DNA of 56,889 nucleotides from Terriglobia bacterium (GTDB taxonomy: Bacteria > Acidobacteriota > Terriglobia > Terriglobales > Acidobacteriaceae): positions 1-56,889 of the forward strand of contig JAIQET010000023.1 in assembly GCA_020073645.1 (NCBI GenBank), written 5' to 3'. Made by a program: the position numbers and the translations under genes. Below, piece by piece: positions 25,914 through 34,831 of this stretch; within the stretch, counting starts at the first letter, position 1; every line of letters begins with the position of its first letter. The notes under the pieces were generated by a model. It made no database searches, was not told the origin of the DNA, and worked only from the letters and a program-made list of their open reading frames with translations.

Positions 25914-26602
25914 TGCGGGCGGCCTCCAGCAGCGGATTCAGCGGTGTCGCTGTGGATCTCACTGCCCGCCCGCAGACTCTGCAGCCAGGCGGTCAACAGC
26001 TGGTTCATCTTTTTCTGGGTGAGCAGTTCTTTGATTTTGGGCGTTACCTCGGCGAGCGGAACATCCTTGGCCCCTGATTGGCGAACCTGCGGCAACAACT
26101 CCTGGTTGTAGTAGCTCTCGATGCTTTTGGAATCAATCTGCACCGTGGGGCGCAAACGCGCATCCACCAGCCGCATTAGGTCCAGTTGCAGGCCGACGCG
26201 ACTTGTGAGCTCATTCTCGGCTAATCCATAGCGCGCCAGCGCAGCCTGCCAACCCTGGGGAGTTTCGGCCCCGGGATATTGCTGCCGGATTTCCTGAACG
26301 CGCTTGCCAACTTCCTGGTCGGTGGCGTGCGGGAAATCGGAGGCCCGCATCTGCTCGTGCAGCAACTCCTGGTCAATGAGCCGGTCCAGCGCGGCCTTGC
26401 GCTCTTCGGCGGTGACCTGGTTCAAGTCGCGGCCAGCGGTGAAGGCTTCGTAACGGACCGCGTCCTCCCAGTCGCTCTGCATAATGATGTGGCCATTCAC
26501 CGTGGCCACGATACGGTCAATGACCTCGCCGGCAGGGGCGGGGAGCGCGGAAATCACCAACAGAACAACCGTCCAGGCGAGGGTGGAGAGTTTGCGGTTC
26601 AT
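25910..26602 (-). CDS. SurA N-domain periplasmic chaperone, no PPIase domain
   Basis: A 230-residue exported protein: signal peptide (LAWTVVLLVISALPAPAG), then VIDRIVATVNGHIIMQSDWE, the classic start of SurA N-domains, and a helical chaperone core with RLIDQELLHEQM. No rotamase domain follows, which SurA has in one or two copies; the last part (VTPKIKELLTQKKMNQLLTA) is the SurA C-terminal helix. It is therefore a chaperone for outer-membrane protein precursors without isomerase activity. It overlaps bamA by one base (TGATG) and tamB by four, so all three are translationally coupled. Confidence 0.86.
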   Translation of the reverse strand: MNRKLSTLAWTVVLLVISALPAPAGEVIDRIVATVNGHIIMQSDWEDAVRYEAFTAGRDLNQVTAEERKAALDRLIDQELLHEQMRASDFPHATDQEVGKRVQEIRQQYPGAETPQGWQAALARYGLAENELTSRVGLQLDLMRLVDARLRPTVQIDSKSIESYYNQELLPQVRQSGAKDVPLAEVTPKIKELLTQKKMNQLLTAWLQSLRAGSEIHSDTAESAAGGRPQ

Positions 26603-29600
26603 CAGAATGTCTGTCCGATACTGAAAAACACGTTGAAGTGGCTCACCTGCTGCGGGACAAAAACGCTTTCTTGCAGCCCCGTCGCCGGGTTGGTCACGGT
26701 CTGTGTACTCGGAAACCTGGGCGGATTCAGGTTGTAGCCGAAATCAAAGCGCACTGGGCCGATGGGCGTCTTGTAGCGTACACCAACTCCAATGGCGTGG
26801 GAAATGAAGTTGTAATTGCACTGGTTCACGGTGCTCGATGGAGGCGCTTGCTGACAGATCTCCGGATCCTTTTGCCGCCAGCGTAGCAGGCTGTGCAGCA
26901 TGTCGTGCCCGTTGGTGAAGACGTTGCCGGCATCGTGGAAGATGGCGAAGCTGATGTTGTCCTGGAAGAAGGGCAGGGTCACCGGGGGCAACCGCAGTTC
27001 CAGGTTGTTGAGGAACAGGGCGGCACCGCCCAAAGGAAACCCGGTGACCGGATCGCGGGGGCCAGCCTGGTTCAATCCGAAGCCCCGGTGTGAGTTGCCG
27101 CCGCCCGAGAAGAAGCGTTCGGGAAGAGGGATGACGGTACAGGTAGTCTGCCCGTGCGGGCAGGGCTGCCCGGGCGCCAGAACGAACGTGCTACCGAACT
27201 GCGTCTCGATCCCAATACGCGTGGACCGCGCAAACACAAATTTCTTGCCTGCTGGCCGGTTCTTGCCGAAAGCATGATAGGTGGAATTCTGAATCAGGAT
27301 GCGGCTGAAGTCCGCTTCTGAACCGAAATAGCCCGACGCCACGCTGCCATCCAAGGTGGTGTAGTTGCCTTTGGTGGTCTCCAGATCGTTGTCGCGCTTG
27401 TTGCGGATGTAGCTGAAGCCGGGACCGCCAACGCGGGTGGGGCGTGAGAGCAGGGGAATCTGGTCCGGGCTGATCTCTATGTTGCTCGCCTTCACCTGCC
27501 GGTAAGCGAACCGGTAATCCATGGTGCTGGCTTTGCTGATGGTCTGCTCGGCCTGCACCGATCCTTCCAGACGCCGCGAGGTAAAGGTGGTGACATCGAG
27601 CGTGTTGTCGTAGAAGCTAGTGAACGAGAGCCGCCAGTTTTCGCTGTTGAACAGGCCGGGAGCGTTGTAGCTGACCAACGCGCGCTGCTGCAGGCGGCCC
27701 ACATGGGTCTTGAACGTCACCGTGTGATTGAGTCCGCGGAAATTCAGCCGCGTCACCTCGAAGGAGACCCGCGGACTTAGGCCGGTTTCTCCCAGCGGTT
27801 GACTGGTTCCCACGGCCGGAGTTCCGGTCTGGAATTCCAGTCCCAAGCCGTAGAGAAACGTATAGCGCTTGGCTTCCTGGACGTCGACCAGCACGTTCTT
27901 CTCCCGTTCTTCGCCGTCGAGATTCTGCACCGCGGTCTCTACCTGACTGAAGATGCCCAGATCGTAAAGCTTCTGCTGGGTTTTTAGCAGGTCAATCTGG
28001 CTCAAAGGCTCGCCCGACTTCACCTGCAGTTGGCGCTGCACCACGCCGGGACGGGTGTGCTCCAGGCCCGAAACCAGCACCTGGTCAATGAACACCTGCT
28101 GTCCCTCGTGAATGGTGAAGGTCACATCCATGCGATTGGGTTCGCCTGCCGGTTTCGCCGATGCTTCGAAAATGGCATCGGGAAAGCCGTGGTTGAAGTA
28201 GTAATTCAGAAGAATTTCCCGGTCGGAGGCAATGTTGGACTCTGAATATGGCTGGCCGGCATCCGTATTCAGCGCGGGAAACCTGCTCCCGGGAATGGCC
28301 TGGTTACCCACAATGTGCAACGCACCGACCAGCGTCTGCGGACCTTCGTTCACCGTGATCTCGATCGCCAGCCGGTTCTGCTGGCCAGCGTAATTGTCAG
28401 TCACGTTGCTGGTAATTTTCGCCTGCTGAAACCCGTTGGTAACGTATAGATTCTCCAGGTTTCGCACATCGCCATTAAGCAGGCCCTGGCTGTAACGTCC
28501 ATTTTCAAACAACCGGCCAAAGGGCTGTACCTGCATGTGCGAACGCAGCAGGTCTTCGGGGAAGTACTGGTTGCCGCGGATGTCAATCTTCACCAGCTTG
28601 TGCCGCGGACCCGCGTCCATGGTGTAGAAGACGCGCAGTTCGTTGTGCTCCGTGTCTTCGTGCTTCTTCACTCCCACCTTGGCATCGAAGTAGCCGCGGC
28701 TCTGCAGGTAGTTCAACAAGTTGCGGCGACCTTCGTTGAGCAGGTCATCGTCGAGCGCATTCTCCTCGTACACCGGCACGTTTTTCTTGAGTACACCCTT
28801 GCTGATCTTGAAGCCTTCGGTCACGATGTCCACCTTGGGACCTGGTTGAATGTCAAAGGCATAGTCCACGCTGTTGGATTCAGGGTGGTAGCTGCGCTCC
28901 GGGATGGAGACCTGTGCCAGCAGCCGGTTCTGCTTTTGATATTTCTTGCGCAGCCGGTCGAGCGCGGCGCTCACCCGTTGTGCGGAAATCAGGTCCGCGG
29001 AATGCATCCTGGCAATGTCCTGGATCTGCCCCGCGGAGTACCCTGGATTACCAATCACCTTGACCTGACCAATCCGTGCCTGTGGTCCAGGCGTAATCTG
29101 GAACGTCACATCGATTTCCTGGGTTTCCGGGTGTTTGACCTGTTGCACCGCGACAGTGGAACGGTAGTAGCCGTTTCCTTCCATGAGCTGTTTGATGTTG
29201 TCCAGAGCGTGCTTGAGTTTGTCTTCCGTGAATAACTCTCCCAGCGACAACTTGGAGGCGTTAACCACCTGGTTGGCATTCGGGCGATTCGGTTGACCTT
29301 GGACGCGAATTTGGCCCACGAAGAAATTCGGGCTGGTGACAAAGGTGAGCAGCACCTGGCTATCCCCAGTGCGCTCGGCCTCGACCCATATGTCGGAAAA
29401 CCGGCCGGTGGCGTGGAGCGTCTGGATACTTTCCCGAATGCGGCCACGGTCGAGCGGTTCCCCCGCTTTCTCCGGGATGAGCCGTTGCAGTTGCTGGCTG
29501 TCTCTTGGCGATACTCCTTCAAAACGTATGTCCTGGACGGTAAGCCCCAGGTAGGAAGAAATGGTGCCCAGCGCTGGCGGGGATTGTGACGGAGACTGAT

Positions 29601-29703
29601 CCTGGGCCGGCGAGACGGACGAGTGGGCGGCCGGCGGCACACCCATGGCGGCCGTCACCGCCAACGCAGTCAGCGCCCTCAGTAACGCTCCCCTCAGTCG
29701 CAA
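26602..29703 (-). CDS. bamA: BamA-type outer-membrane assembly factor
   Basis: A 1033-residue Omp85 protein, longer than the 800 or so residues of proteobacterial BamA. After a signal peptide come about seven POTRA-like units by my count (roughly 50-125, 126-208, 209-290, 291-373, 374-455, 456-540, 541-620) instead of five; unit ends are marked by repeating FQITPGP-, FDIQPGP-, ITVNEGP- and FTIHEGQ-like turns. The C-terminal 400 residues form the beta barrel, with an RGF motif in NSHRGFGLNQAGPRD and a terminal Phe after FFSIGQT. It inserts outer-membrane proteins; TamA-like specialisation is possible because tamB is in the operon. The first codon is TTG, supported by GAGAGG 5 bases before. Confidence 0.92.
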   Translation of the reverse strand: MRLRGALLRALTALAVTAAMGVPPAAHSSVSPAQDQSPSQSPPALGTISSYLGLTVQDIRFEGVSPRDSQQLQRLIPEKAGEPLDRGRIRESIQTLHATGRFSDIWVEAERTGDSQVLLTFVTSPNFFVGQIRVQGQPNRPNANQVVNASKLSLGELFTEDKLKHALDNIKQLMEGNGYYRSTVAVQQVKHPETQEIDVTFQITPGPQARIGQVKVIGNPGYSAGQIQDIARMHSADLISAQRVSAALDRLRKKYQKQNRLLAQVSIPERSYHPESNSVDYAFDIQPGPKVDIVTEGFKISKGVLKKNVPVYEENALDDDLLNEGRRNLLNYLQSRGYFDAKVGVKKHEDTEHNELRVFYTMDAGPRHKLVKIDIRGNQYFPEDLLRSHMQVQPFGRLFENGRYSQGLLNGDVRNLENLYVTNGFQQAKITSNVTDNYAGQQNRLAIEITVNEGPQTLVGALHIVGNQAIPGSRFPALNTDAGQPYSESNIASDREILLNYYFNHGFPDAIFEASAKPAGEPNRMDVTFTIHEGQQVFIDQVLVSGLEHTRPGVVQRQLQVKSGEPLSQIDLLKTQQKLYDLGIFSQVETAVQNLDGEEREKNVLVDVQEAKRYTFLYGLGLEFQTGTPAVGTSQPLGETGLSPRVSFEVTRLNFRGLNHTVTFKTHVGRLQQRALVSYNAPGLFNSENWRLSFTSFYDNTLDVTTFTSRRLEGSVQAEQTISKASTMDYRFAYRQVKASNIEISPDQIPLLSRPTRVGGPGFSYIRNKRDNDLETTKGNYTTLDGSVASGYFGSEADFSRILIQNSTYHAFGKNRPAGKKFVFARSTRIGIETQFGSTFVLAPGQPCPHGQTTCTVIPLPERFFSGGGNSHRGFGLNQAGPRDPVTGFPLGGAALFLNNLELRLPPVTLPFFQDNISFAIFHDAGNVFTNGHDMLHSLLRWRQKDPEICQQAPPSSTVNQCNYNFISHAIGVGVRYKTPIGPVRFDFGYNLNPPRFPSTQTVTNPATGLQESVFVPQQVSHFNVFFSIGQTF

Positions 29704-29947
29704 GCAAGCCTCTCAACGCGGTGGTCAGCGGTCAAGCAGTTCGATGAATCGGAATCTGGCAATGTTGTATTCCGCGCCGGATCGTTAGATTCTGGTTCAA
29801 AAATTCAGACATCGCCACACTGCGTGCCTCCGGACACGTAACCCCTGTCAGACCGCAAGCGACGGGCGGGCCCAGAGACCGCTTTCGTTCGGTACTCGGC
29901 ACTGCAACGTGTGCCACCTATAATAATGGTTTGTACGTCCGGAACTG

Positions 29948-30973
29948 GTGATCTCTTTGGAACTCAACGACCGCTACTCACGGCAGGTGCTTTTTGGCGG
30001 CATCGGAGCCGCAGGCCAGCGCAAGCTGGGCGCCGCGCACGTGGCCATCGTCGGCTGCGGGGCCACCGGCTCCGCCATCGCTTCCCTGCTTGCCCGCGCC
30101 GGGGTGGGAACTCTGCGGATCATCGACCGCGACTATGTTGAGTCCAGCAACCTGCAGCGTCAGTCCCTGTTTGACGAAGCCGATGCTGCGGAATGCCTGC
30201 CCAAGGCCATCGCGGCTGCCAGAAAAATAGGGGCCTTCAATTCCCAGATCGTGGTCGAGCCGCAGGTGGCCGACCTGACGCCGGCCAACATTGCGGCCCT
30301 GCTCGCAGGCACGGCACTGATCCTCGATGGCACGGACAACTTCGAAACGCGCTATCTGCTGAATGATTTTGCCGTGAGCCGTTCTCTTCCCTGGATCTAC
30401 ACGGCGGCAGTGGGCAGCTACGGAGTCACTTTGAACGTGCTACCCGGCAAGACGGCCTGCCTGGCCTGTGTCTTTCCTGAGGCGCCCCGCGGCGCCGTGG
30501 AAACCTGTGAAACCGCAGGCATTCTCAACTCCGCCGTCAACCTGGCGGCTGCGATCGCGGCTACCGAGGCTTTGAAACTGCTGGTTGGCGCCGAGGACCG
30601 CGTCCGGCGCACCCTGCTCTCCTTCGATGTCTGGACGAATGAGCGTGCGGAGATAGGGGCTGCCCAACCCCGTGCGGCATGTCGCGCCTGCGGCCAGCGT
30701 GACTTCCTCCATCTTGCCGGGGAAGGACGCCCGCATATCACCCTATGCGGCCGCAACTCGGTGCAGATTCACGAACGCCACCGGCCACTGGACTTCGCCG
30801 AAATGACAGAACGGCTGAAACCCCACGGGACGGTGCGGCACAACGACTTCGTCCTCAAGTTCTTCCACGAGCCCTACGAGATGACACTGTTCCCCGACGG
30901 CCGGGCCATTATCAAGGGCACCACCGACACCGCCGTGGCCAGAAGTCTCTATGCCCGCTACGTCGGCACGTGA
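29948..30973 (+). CDS. ThiF/MoeB-like E1 adenylyltransferase with C-terminal extension
   Basis: A 341-residue E1-like enzyme that adenylates the C-terminal glycine of a ubiquitin-like sulfur carrier (ThiS or MoaD type). It starts ELNDRYSRQVLFGGIG, has the nucleotide loop VAIVGCGATGSAIA (near 35), DRDYVESSNLQRQ, the DGTDNFETRYLLND catalytic segment (near 128) and zinc CxxC pairs CLAC (near 174) and CRAC (near 243). The last 90 residues (ITLCGRNSVQIHERHRPLDF and on to YARYVGT) form an extra domain that is not rhodanese. The codon at 29948 is GTG; a TTG three codons later is an alternative. No carrier gene is adjacent, so the partner is unknown. thiD in this window suggests, but does not show, a thiamine link. 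Confidence 0.83.
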   Translation: MISLELNDRYSRQVLFGGIGAAGQRKLGAAHVAIVGCGATGSAIASLLARAGVGTLRIIDRDYVESSNLQRQSLFDEADAAECLPKAIAAARKIGAFNSQIVVEPQVADLTPANIAALLAGTALILDGTDNFETRYLLNDFAVSRSLPWIYTAAVGSYGVTLNVLPGKTACLACVFPEAPRGAVETCETAGILNSAVNLAAAIAATEALKLLVGAEDRVRRTLLSFDVWTNERAEIGAAQPRAACRACGQRDFLHLAGEGRPHITLCGRNSVQIHERHRPLDFAEMTERLKPHGTVRHNDFVLKFFHEPYEMTLFPDGRAIIKGTTDTAVARSLYARYVGT

Positions 30974-31126
30974 AAAGCCGCTCCCAGAGCCGGGTTTCGG
31001 GTGTATTATGCACTTGTCCGAGGCTTGGGCTGGCTCGCCTGCATGTCCGCCTTTCCCCTGAAGGCATCCCGGGGAGCGGCCCCCAGGATTCTGACGTCTT
31101 CACCCACGGTCTGAGGAGGAAATTCC

Positions 31127-31690
31127 ATGCGTCAACTCACGGTTCTCTGCCTGCTTCTACTGCTGTTGTCGGGATCGGCCGCCGCGCAAGCCACCATCGT
31201 TGGCGGGTACGCCAGCGACTGGCCGACGGTTTACGGAGTCTATGCCATTCCGTTTGTACCGCGGGTTATCACACCCTCGTTCACACTGGAAACGGTTTCC
31301 CCGTCCGCGGCAGGCGCCAGCAATGCCACTTTCGGAAACGTGGCGGGCGCCACGAACGCGACCCTCTCGATTGTCACTCCGCCCCCGGTCGGAGTCTTCA
31401 CCAAGCCGGTTTGGTACGGGCCCGGTACCGCCCCCATCGTCGTGGCCCCGGTCGTCGTTTCCACCGAAGCCCAGGTGGAAGCTCAACCGGAACAACCCAG
31501 TCCCGAGCGCCGGCGTGCCCCCGAGGTTGGACCAGCGTCGTTTCAGAGCACCGTGGGTGTGGCGACACTGAACGCAGCGGCCGGCCCGGCCAGAAAGGCA
31601 TCGCGGACTTACACCAATCAGGATGTGGACCGCTTCAATCAGACCACGGGCAACGTCAAGTGGGACGGCAAGAGTGAGCAGATAAAATAG
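31127..31690 (+). CDS. Secreted protein of unknown function
   Basis: A 187-residue exported protein with a strong ribosome site (TGAGGAGGAAATTCC) and a signal peptide (QLTVLCLLLLLLSGSAAAQA). The mature part is rich in Pro, Val, Ala and Thr (VVAPVVVSTEAQVEAQPEQP), low in charge, with a polar tail TYTNQDVDRFNQTTGNVKWD. No known domain. Probably periplasmic or surface-bound. Not linked to the ThiF-like gene 153 bp upstream. Confidence 0.65.
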   Translation: MRQLTVLCLLLLLLSGSAAAQATIVGGYASDWPTVYGVYAIPFVPRVITPSFTLETVSPSAAGASNATFGNVAGATNATLSIVTPPPVGVFTKPVWYGPGTAPIVVAPVVVSTEAQVEAQPEQPSPERRRAPEVGPASFQSTVGVATLNAAAGPARKASRTYTNQDVDRFNQTTGNVKWDGKSEQIK

Positions 31691-31694
31691 CGGA

Positions 31695-31798
31695 CCTTCA
31701 CCACAGGGCCACGGAGACACCGGGAAAGGCGTCTGCGGATTTTGCATTGCAGGTGAGCGGTGTTCTCTGTGGCTTCGTGATTCTGTGGTGAATTCCGG
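31695..31798. repeat. Inverted repeat between convergent genes
   Basis: TTCACCACAGGGCCACGGAG near 31697 is mirrored by the arm ending TTCTGTGGTGAA near 31792, with further complementary words (CACCG/CGGTG) inside. It fills the whole gap between the secreted-protein gene and aroA and could end transcription from both sides. Confidence 0.5.
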
Positions 31799-31800
31799 GT

Positions 31801-33093
31801 TTACCGCTGCGCCACGCTCTCAAGCGCGTCAAAGAACCCCGGATAGGAAATGACTGCCGCATCCGCCCGCTGGATGCTGGTCTCTCCCGTTGCGCGGAGC
31901 GCCGCCACCGCGAACGCCATGGCGATGCGGTGATCGCCAAGGGAGTCTATCTTCGCTCCATTCAGCTTTTGTCCGCCAGGGATCTTCAGCCCGTCCTCAC
32001 GCTCTTGCACGTGCGCGCCCATGGCGCGCAGGTTCAACGCCAAGGCTGCGATACGGTCGGACTCTTTGACCCGTAACTCGCGCGCGTCGCGGATCTCGAT
32101 TCCCTCCTTGGTGTAGGGCGCGATTGCGGCCAACACCGGGATCTCATCAATCAACGCAGCGGTATCGGCGCCGGAAATCGTCGTCCCTCGCAAATCGCTA
32201 CCTTCCACTTGCACGGTGCCCACCAGTTCACCGTGTTGCTCTTCGAGTTGTGTCACGGAAAGGCGGGTGCCCATGGCAGCCAGCACGTCCAGCAGACGTG
32301 CCCGCGTCGGATTCAGGAGCAGCCGGTCTATCACCAACTGCGAGCCGGGAAACAGCGCCGCGGCACACAGGAAAAACGCCGCGCTGGAGATGTCGCCTGG
32401 AACGCTTGCCTCGATACCATGCAACTTCTGCCCGCCCACGATCTGGGCCACGTTTCCCTGCCCCTTGACCTCCGCGCCGAACCCCCGCAGGGCCAGTTCC
32501 CCGTGGTCGCGAGTGCGCACCGGCTCGGTCACCCGCGTCTCCCCGTCCGCAAACAATCCGGCAAACAGGACCGCAGATTTTACCTGCGCGCTGGCTACTG
32601 GCATCTGGTAATCGATTGCCTTAAGTTGTCCGCCGGTGATGCGCAAGGGAGGCCGTCCGCCGTTGGCGGCTGTGATGGTGGCTCCCATGGCAGCCAGCGG
32701 GGTGATGATGCGAGCCATCGGACGCTGGGAGAGCGAGTCGTCCCCGGCAAGTTCGCTGCTGAACTCCTGCCCCGCCAGGATCCCGCTCAACATGCGCATG
32801 GTGGATCCGGAGTTGCCGCAATCCAGGGGTGATTTCGCTGCCTCCAAAACTGGGCCGCGCCCGTGAATCAGGACGAGGTCCTGGTCGCGCTCCCATTGCA
32901 CCCCAAGGTCCCGCAGACACTGCAGCGTGCTCGCGCAGTCTGCCCCAGTAGAGAAATTCTCCAGCCGAGTGGTGCCTTCGGCGATGGCGGCCAGCATCGC
33001 GTAGCGATGGGAAATGGATTTGTCCCCCGGCAGGCGAAGTGATCCCGCGACACTCCTCGCGGGACGCACTACGACCGTGGAATGCTCAGTCAT
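31801..33093 (-). CDS. aroA: 3-phosphoshikimate 1-carboxyvinyltransferase (EPSP synthase)
   Basis: A 430-residue shikimate-pathway enzyme that transfers enolpyruvyl from PEP to shikimate-3-phosphate. Substrate motifs: LPGDKSISHRYAML (near 20), GNSGSTMRML (near 93), SQRPM, the catalytic region ALIDEIPVLAAIA (near 312) and RVKESDRI (near 337), ending LGDHRIAMAF. The LPGDKSISHR form is that seen in class II-like enzymes. Complete, no break. It stands alone between repeat-filled gaps. Confidence 0.95.
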   Translation of the reverse strand: MTEHSTVVVRPARSVAGSLRLPGDKSISHRYAMLAAIAEGTTRLENFSTGADCASTLQCLRDLGVQWERDQDLVLIHGRGPVLEAAKSPLDCGNSGSTMRMLSGILAGQEFSSELAGDDSLSQRPMARIITPLAAMGATITAANGGRPPLRITGGQLKAIDYQMPVASAQVKSAVLFAGLFADGETRVTEPVRTRDHGELALRGFGAEVKGQGNVAQIVGGQKLHGIEASVPGDISSAAFFLCAAALFPGSQLVIDRLLLNPTRARLLDVLAAMGTRLSVTQLEEQHGELVGTVQVEGSDLRGTTISGADTAALIDEIPVLAAIAPYTKEGIEIRDARELRVKESDRIAALALNLRAMGAHVQEREDGLKIPGGQKLNGAKIDSLGDHRIAMAFAVAALRATGETSIQRADAAVISYPGFFDALESVAQR

Positions 33094-33110
33094 GGTTGAT
33101 GGCTGACTTT

Positions 33111-33167
33111 TGATTGTTGATTTCGAAACGTCGGGGGATGGCGGCAGGGGGTTTCAATCAACAATCA
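33111..33167. repeat. 12-bp perfect inverted repeat
   Basis: TGATTGTTGATT (33111-33122) pairs exactly with AATCAACAATCA (33156-33167) across a 33-base loop, after the stop of the next minus-strand gene. Similar words recur at 48314-48396. Confidence 0.6.
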
Positions 33168-33182
33168 AGAATCAGCAATTGC

Positions 33183-33590
33183 TTACGCCAGCGCCTTTGC
33201 GTCCGCTGCGGCTTGCTTCAGAATGTCCGCGGGCACTTCCTTCAGAGTCACGTGAAACTGGAACATCGGCGTCTCGGTTCCGCGTCCCCAGCGTCCGACC
33301 TCCCAATGCGCCCGCACAAACTTGACGTCCGCATGCCCGCCGAGATCGAGCAGCAAAGGGTGCTGGCCGCGATAAAACTTCTGCGGAAAACTCGCAATGG
33401 CTTTGCCGCCCCAGGCCGCGCCATCCGCCGATCCCTGAATACTCAAGTCCAGCGATTCCTGCTCGACAATGTTCGAGATGTTCAGGGTCAACAGAAATAT
33501 CCTGTTGGCAGCGCTGCTCACGTCCACCGCCGGGCCATCGCCCTTGGCAGTGACCACGGTTTTTTCCGGAACCAGGAAGGTATCAATCAT
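33183..33590 (-). CDS. Hypothetical beta-rich protein
   Basis: A 135-residue protein starting at ATG 33590 (MIDTFLVPEKTVVTAKGDGP). It has no signal peptide. Alternating hydrophobic strands (IFLLTLNISNI, LDLSIQGSADGAAW, PLLLDLGGHADVKFVRAHWE, PMFQFHVTLKEV) suggest a small beta sandwich. No family is recognised and no ribosome site is clear. The hydrolase gene upstream ends 55 bp before this start. Confidence 0.6.
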   Translation of the reverse strand: MIDTFLVPEKTVVTAKGDGPAVDVSSAANRIFLLTLNISNIVEQESLDLSIQGSADGAAWGGKAIASFPQKFYRGQHPLLLDLGGHADVKFVRAHWEVGRWGRGTETPMFQFHVTLKEVPADILKQAAADAKALA

Positions 33591-33615
33591 GACCAAGGAA
33601 TTGTAACAAAGAGCA

Positions 33616-33648
33616 GTTCTCGGTTTCCGGTTCTCGGTTCTCAGTTCA
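33616..33648. repeat. Word-repeat island (TTCTCGG type)
   Basis: TTCTCGGTTTCCGGTTCTCG followed by GTTCTCAGTTC: imperfect copies of one short word, reaching the stop codon of the minus-strand hydrolase. Confidence 0.5.
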
Positions 33649-34437
33649 CACGGCATCAAGGAACTGCCGGACCAGCTTGCCGGCTTCTTCCGATTGCTCC
33701 CAGACCGAAAAGTGTCCCGCCCGCGGAATTACCTTCATCTGGGCGCCGGGGATATTTTGGCGCATCAGTTCTGCTTCTGGAATCCCGGTAAGACTATCTT
33801 CATCGCCCGTCACCAGCAGCGTGGGGACGGTGATGGTCTTGAGCGTAGGCCGCGAATCTGGACGCTCGGCCATGCCGCGCTGCACCATGGCAATGTCCTC
33901 GGGTGACATTTTGAGCATCATCTGGCGAGCGCCGTCCACCAGGTCTGGACGCGTGGCATGGGTGGTCTTTCCCATCAGCTTAGGAAGCATGCTGTCAATG
34001 AATGGCTCGGTGCCTCGCTCCAGCACGTCAGCGGCTGCCTGCAAGCGGCCGGCGCGGGCTTCGGGAGTGTCAGGCTGCGCTTTGGTGTTGCAGAGAATCA
34101 GGGCGGCCACGCGGTCGCGATAGCGCCGCCAAAACTCAAATAGGACGTAGCCGCCGATGGAAACTCCCGCGAACGGGGCGCGCGCCAACTGGGCATGATC
34201 GAGGATGCGAACCAGATCTGCCGCGTGCTTCTCCATCGTGGCGGGTCCCTCGCCCACGCCCGATTCGCCGTGACCGCGCAGGTCAGGAAGAATCACCTGG
34301 TAGCGCGTGGTCAGCGCCTGCGCCGCCGGAAGCCACAATGCATGATGTGCGGGGAAAGCGTGCAGGAGCACTACTGGCGGACCGCTGCCCAGGACGTCGT
34401 AGGCGATCTCTGCATCACCGCTGGGGATACGGGTCAT
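33646..34437 (-). CDS. Alpha/beta hydrolase
   Basis: A 263-residue cytoplasmic hydrolase of the 3-oxoadipate enol-lactonase/esterase type. VVLLHAFPAHHALW supplies the oxyanion loop, GVSIGG (near 97) the Ser nucleophile, VTGDEDSLTGIPEA (near 210) the acid, and RAGHFSVWEQ (near 240) the histidine. DLRGHGESG is the typical lid-entry motif. Substrate cannot be fixed; no pathway genes are adjacent. Confidence 0.83.
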   Translation of the reverse strand: MTRIPSGDAEIAYDVLGSGPPVVLLHAFPAHHALWLPAAQALTTRYQVILPDLRGHGESGVGEGPATMEKHAADLVRILDHAQLARAPFAGVSIGGYVLFEFWRRYRDRVAALILCNTKAQPDTPEARAGRLQAAADVLERGTEPFIDSMLPKLMGKTTHATRPDLVDGARQMMLKMSPEDIAMVQRGMAERPDSRPTLKTITVPTLLVTGDEDSLTGIPEAELMRQNIPGAQMKVIPRAGHFSVWEQSEEAGKLVRQFLDAV

Positions 34438-34464
34438 CCGGGGATTCTAGCTGAAAGGAAAATC

Positions 34465-34776
34465 CTACGGATTGGTCACTGGCTGCCCAGTTGGCGCGGG
34501 GAGCTTCTCCGGTTCCTCCGGCATCACGATCCAAGCGATGGGATAGGACAACGACCCGATGAGGGTCATCACCGACGCGACCAGCCATACCAGCCGCACC
34601 AGCGTGACGTCGAGGTCAAAATACTCAGCGAAGCCCGCACACACTCCGGCGATTTTCCGCCCGGTGCGCGGACGAACCAGCCGCTGACGCGCAATCACCG
34701 GCCCCACGCGCTTGCCACAATAAGCGCAGAGGTTGGCATCATCCTGAATGACTTTTCCGCAATAGTTGCAGTACAT
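34465..34776 (-). CDS. PspC-domain protein with N-terminal zinc ribbon
   Basis: A 103-residue protein: zinc ribbon YCNYCGKVIQDDANLCAYCG (residues 2-21), linker, then a PspC domain RKIAGVCAGFAEYFDLDVTL with membrane helices (VRLVWLVASVMTLIGSLSYP). PspC domains act in envelope-stress sensing; the ribbon is a common N-terminal addition in soil bacteria. It follows the TPR gene on the same strand by 55 bp. Confidence 0.86.
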   Translation of the reverse strand: MYCNYCGKVIQDDANLCAYCGKRVGPVIARQRLVRPRTGRKIAGVCAGFAEYFDLDVTLVRLVWLVASVMTLIGSLSYPIAWIVMPEEPEKLPAPTGQPVTNP

Positions 34777-34831
34777 AACTGTTCTCCACTATTTCAGGAT
34801 ACGCTTATTCCAGCGCCCCAGTTCCTTCTAC

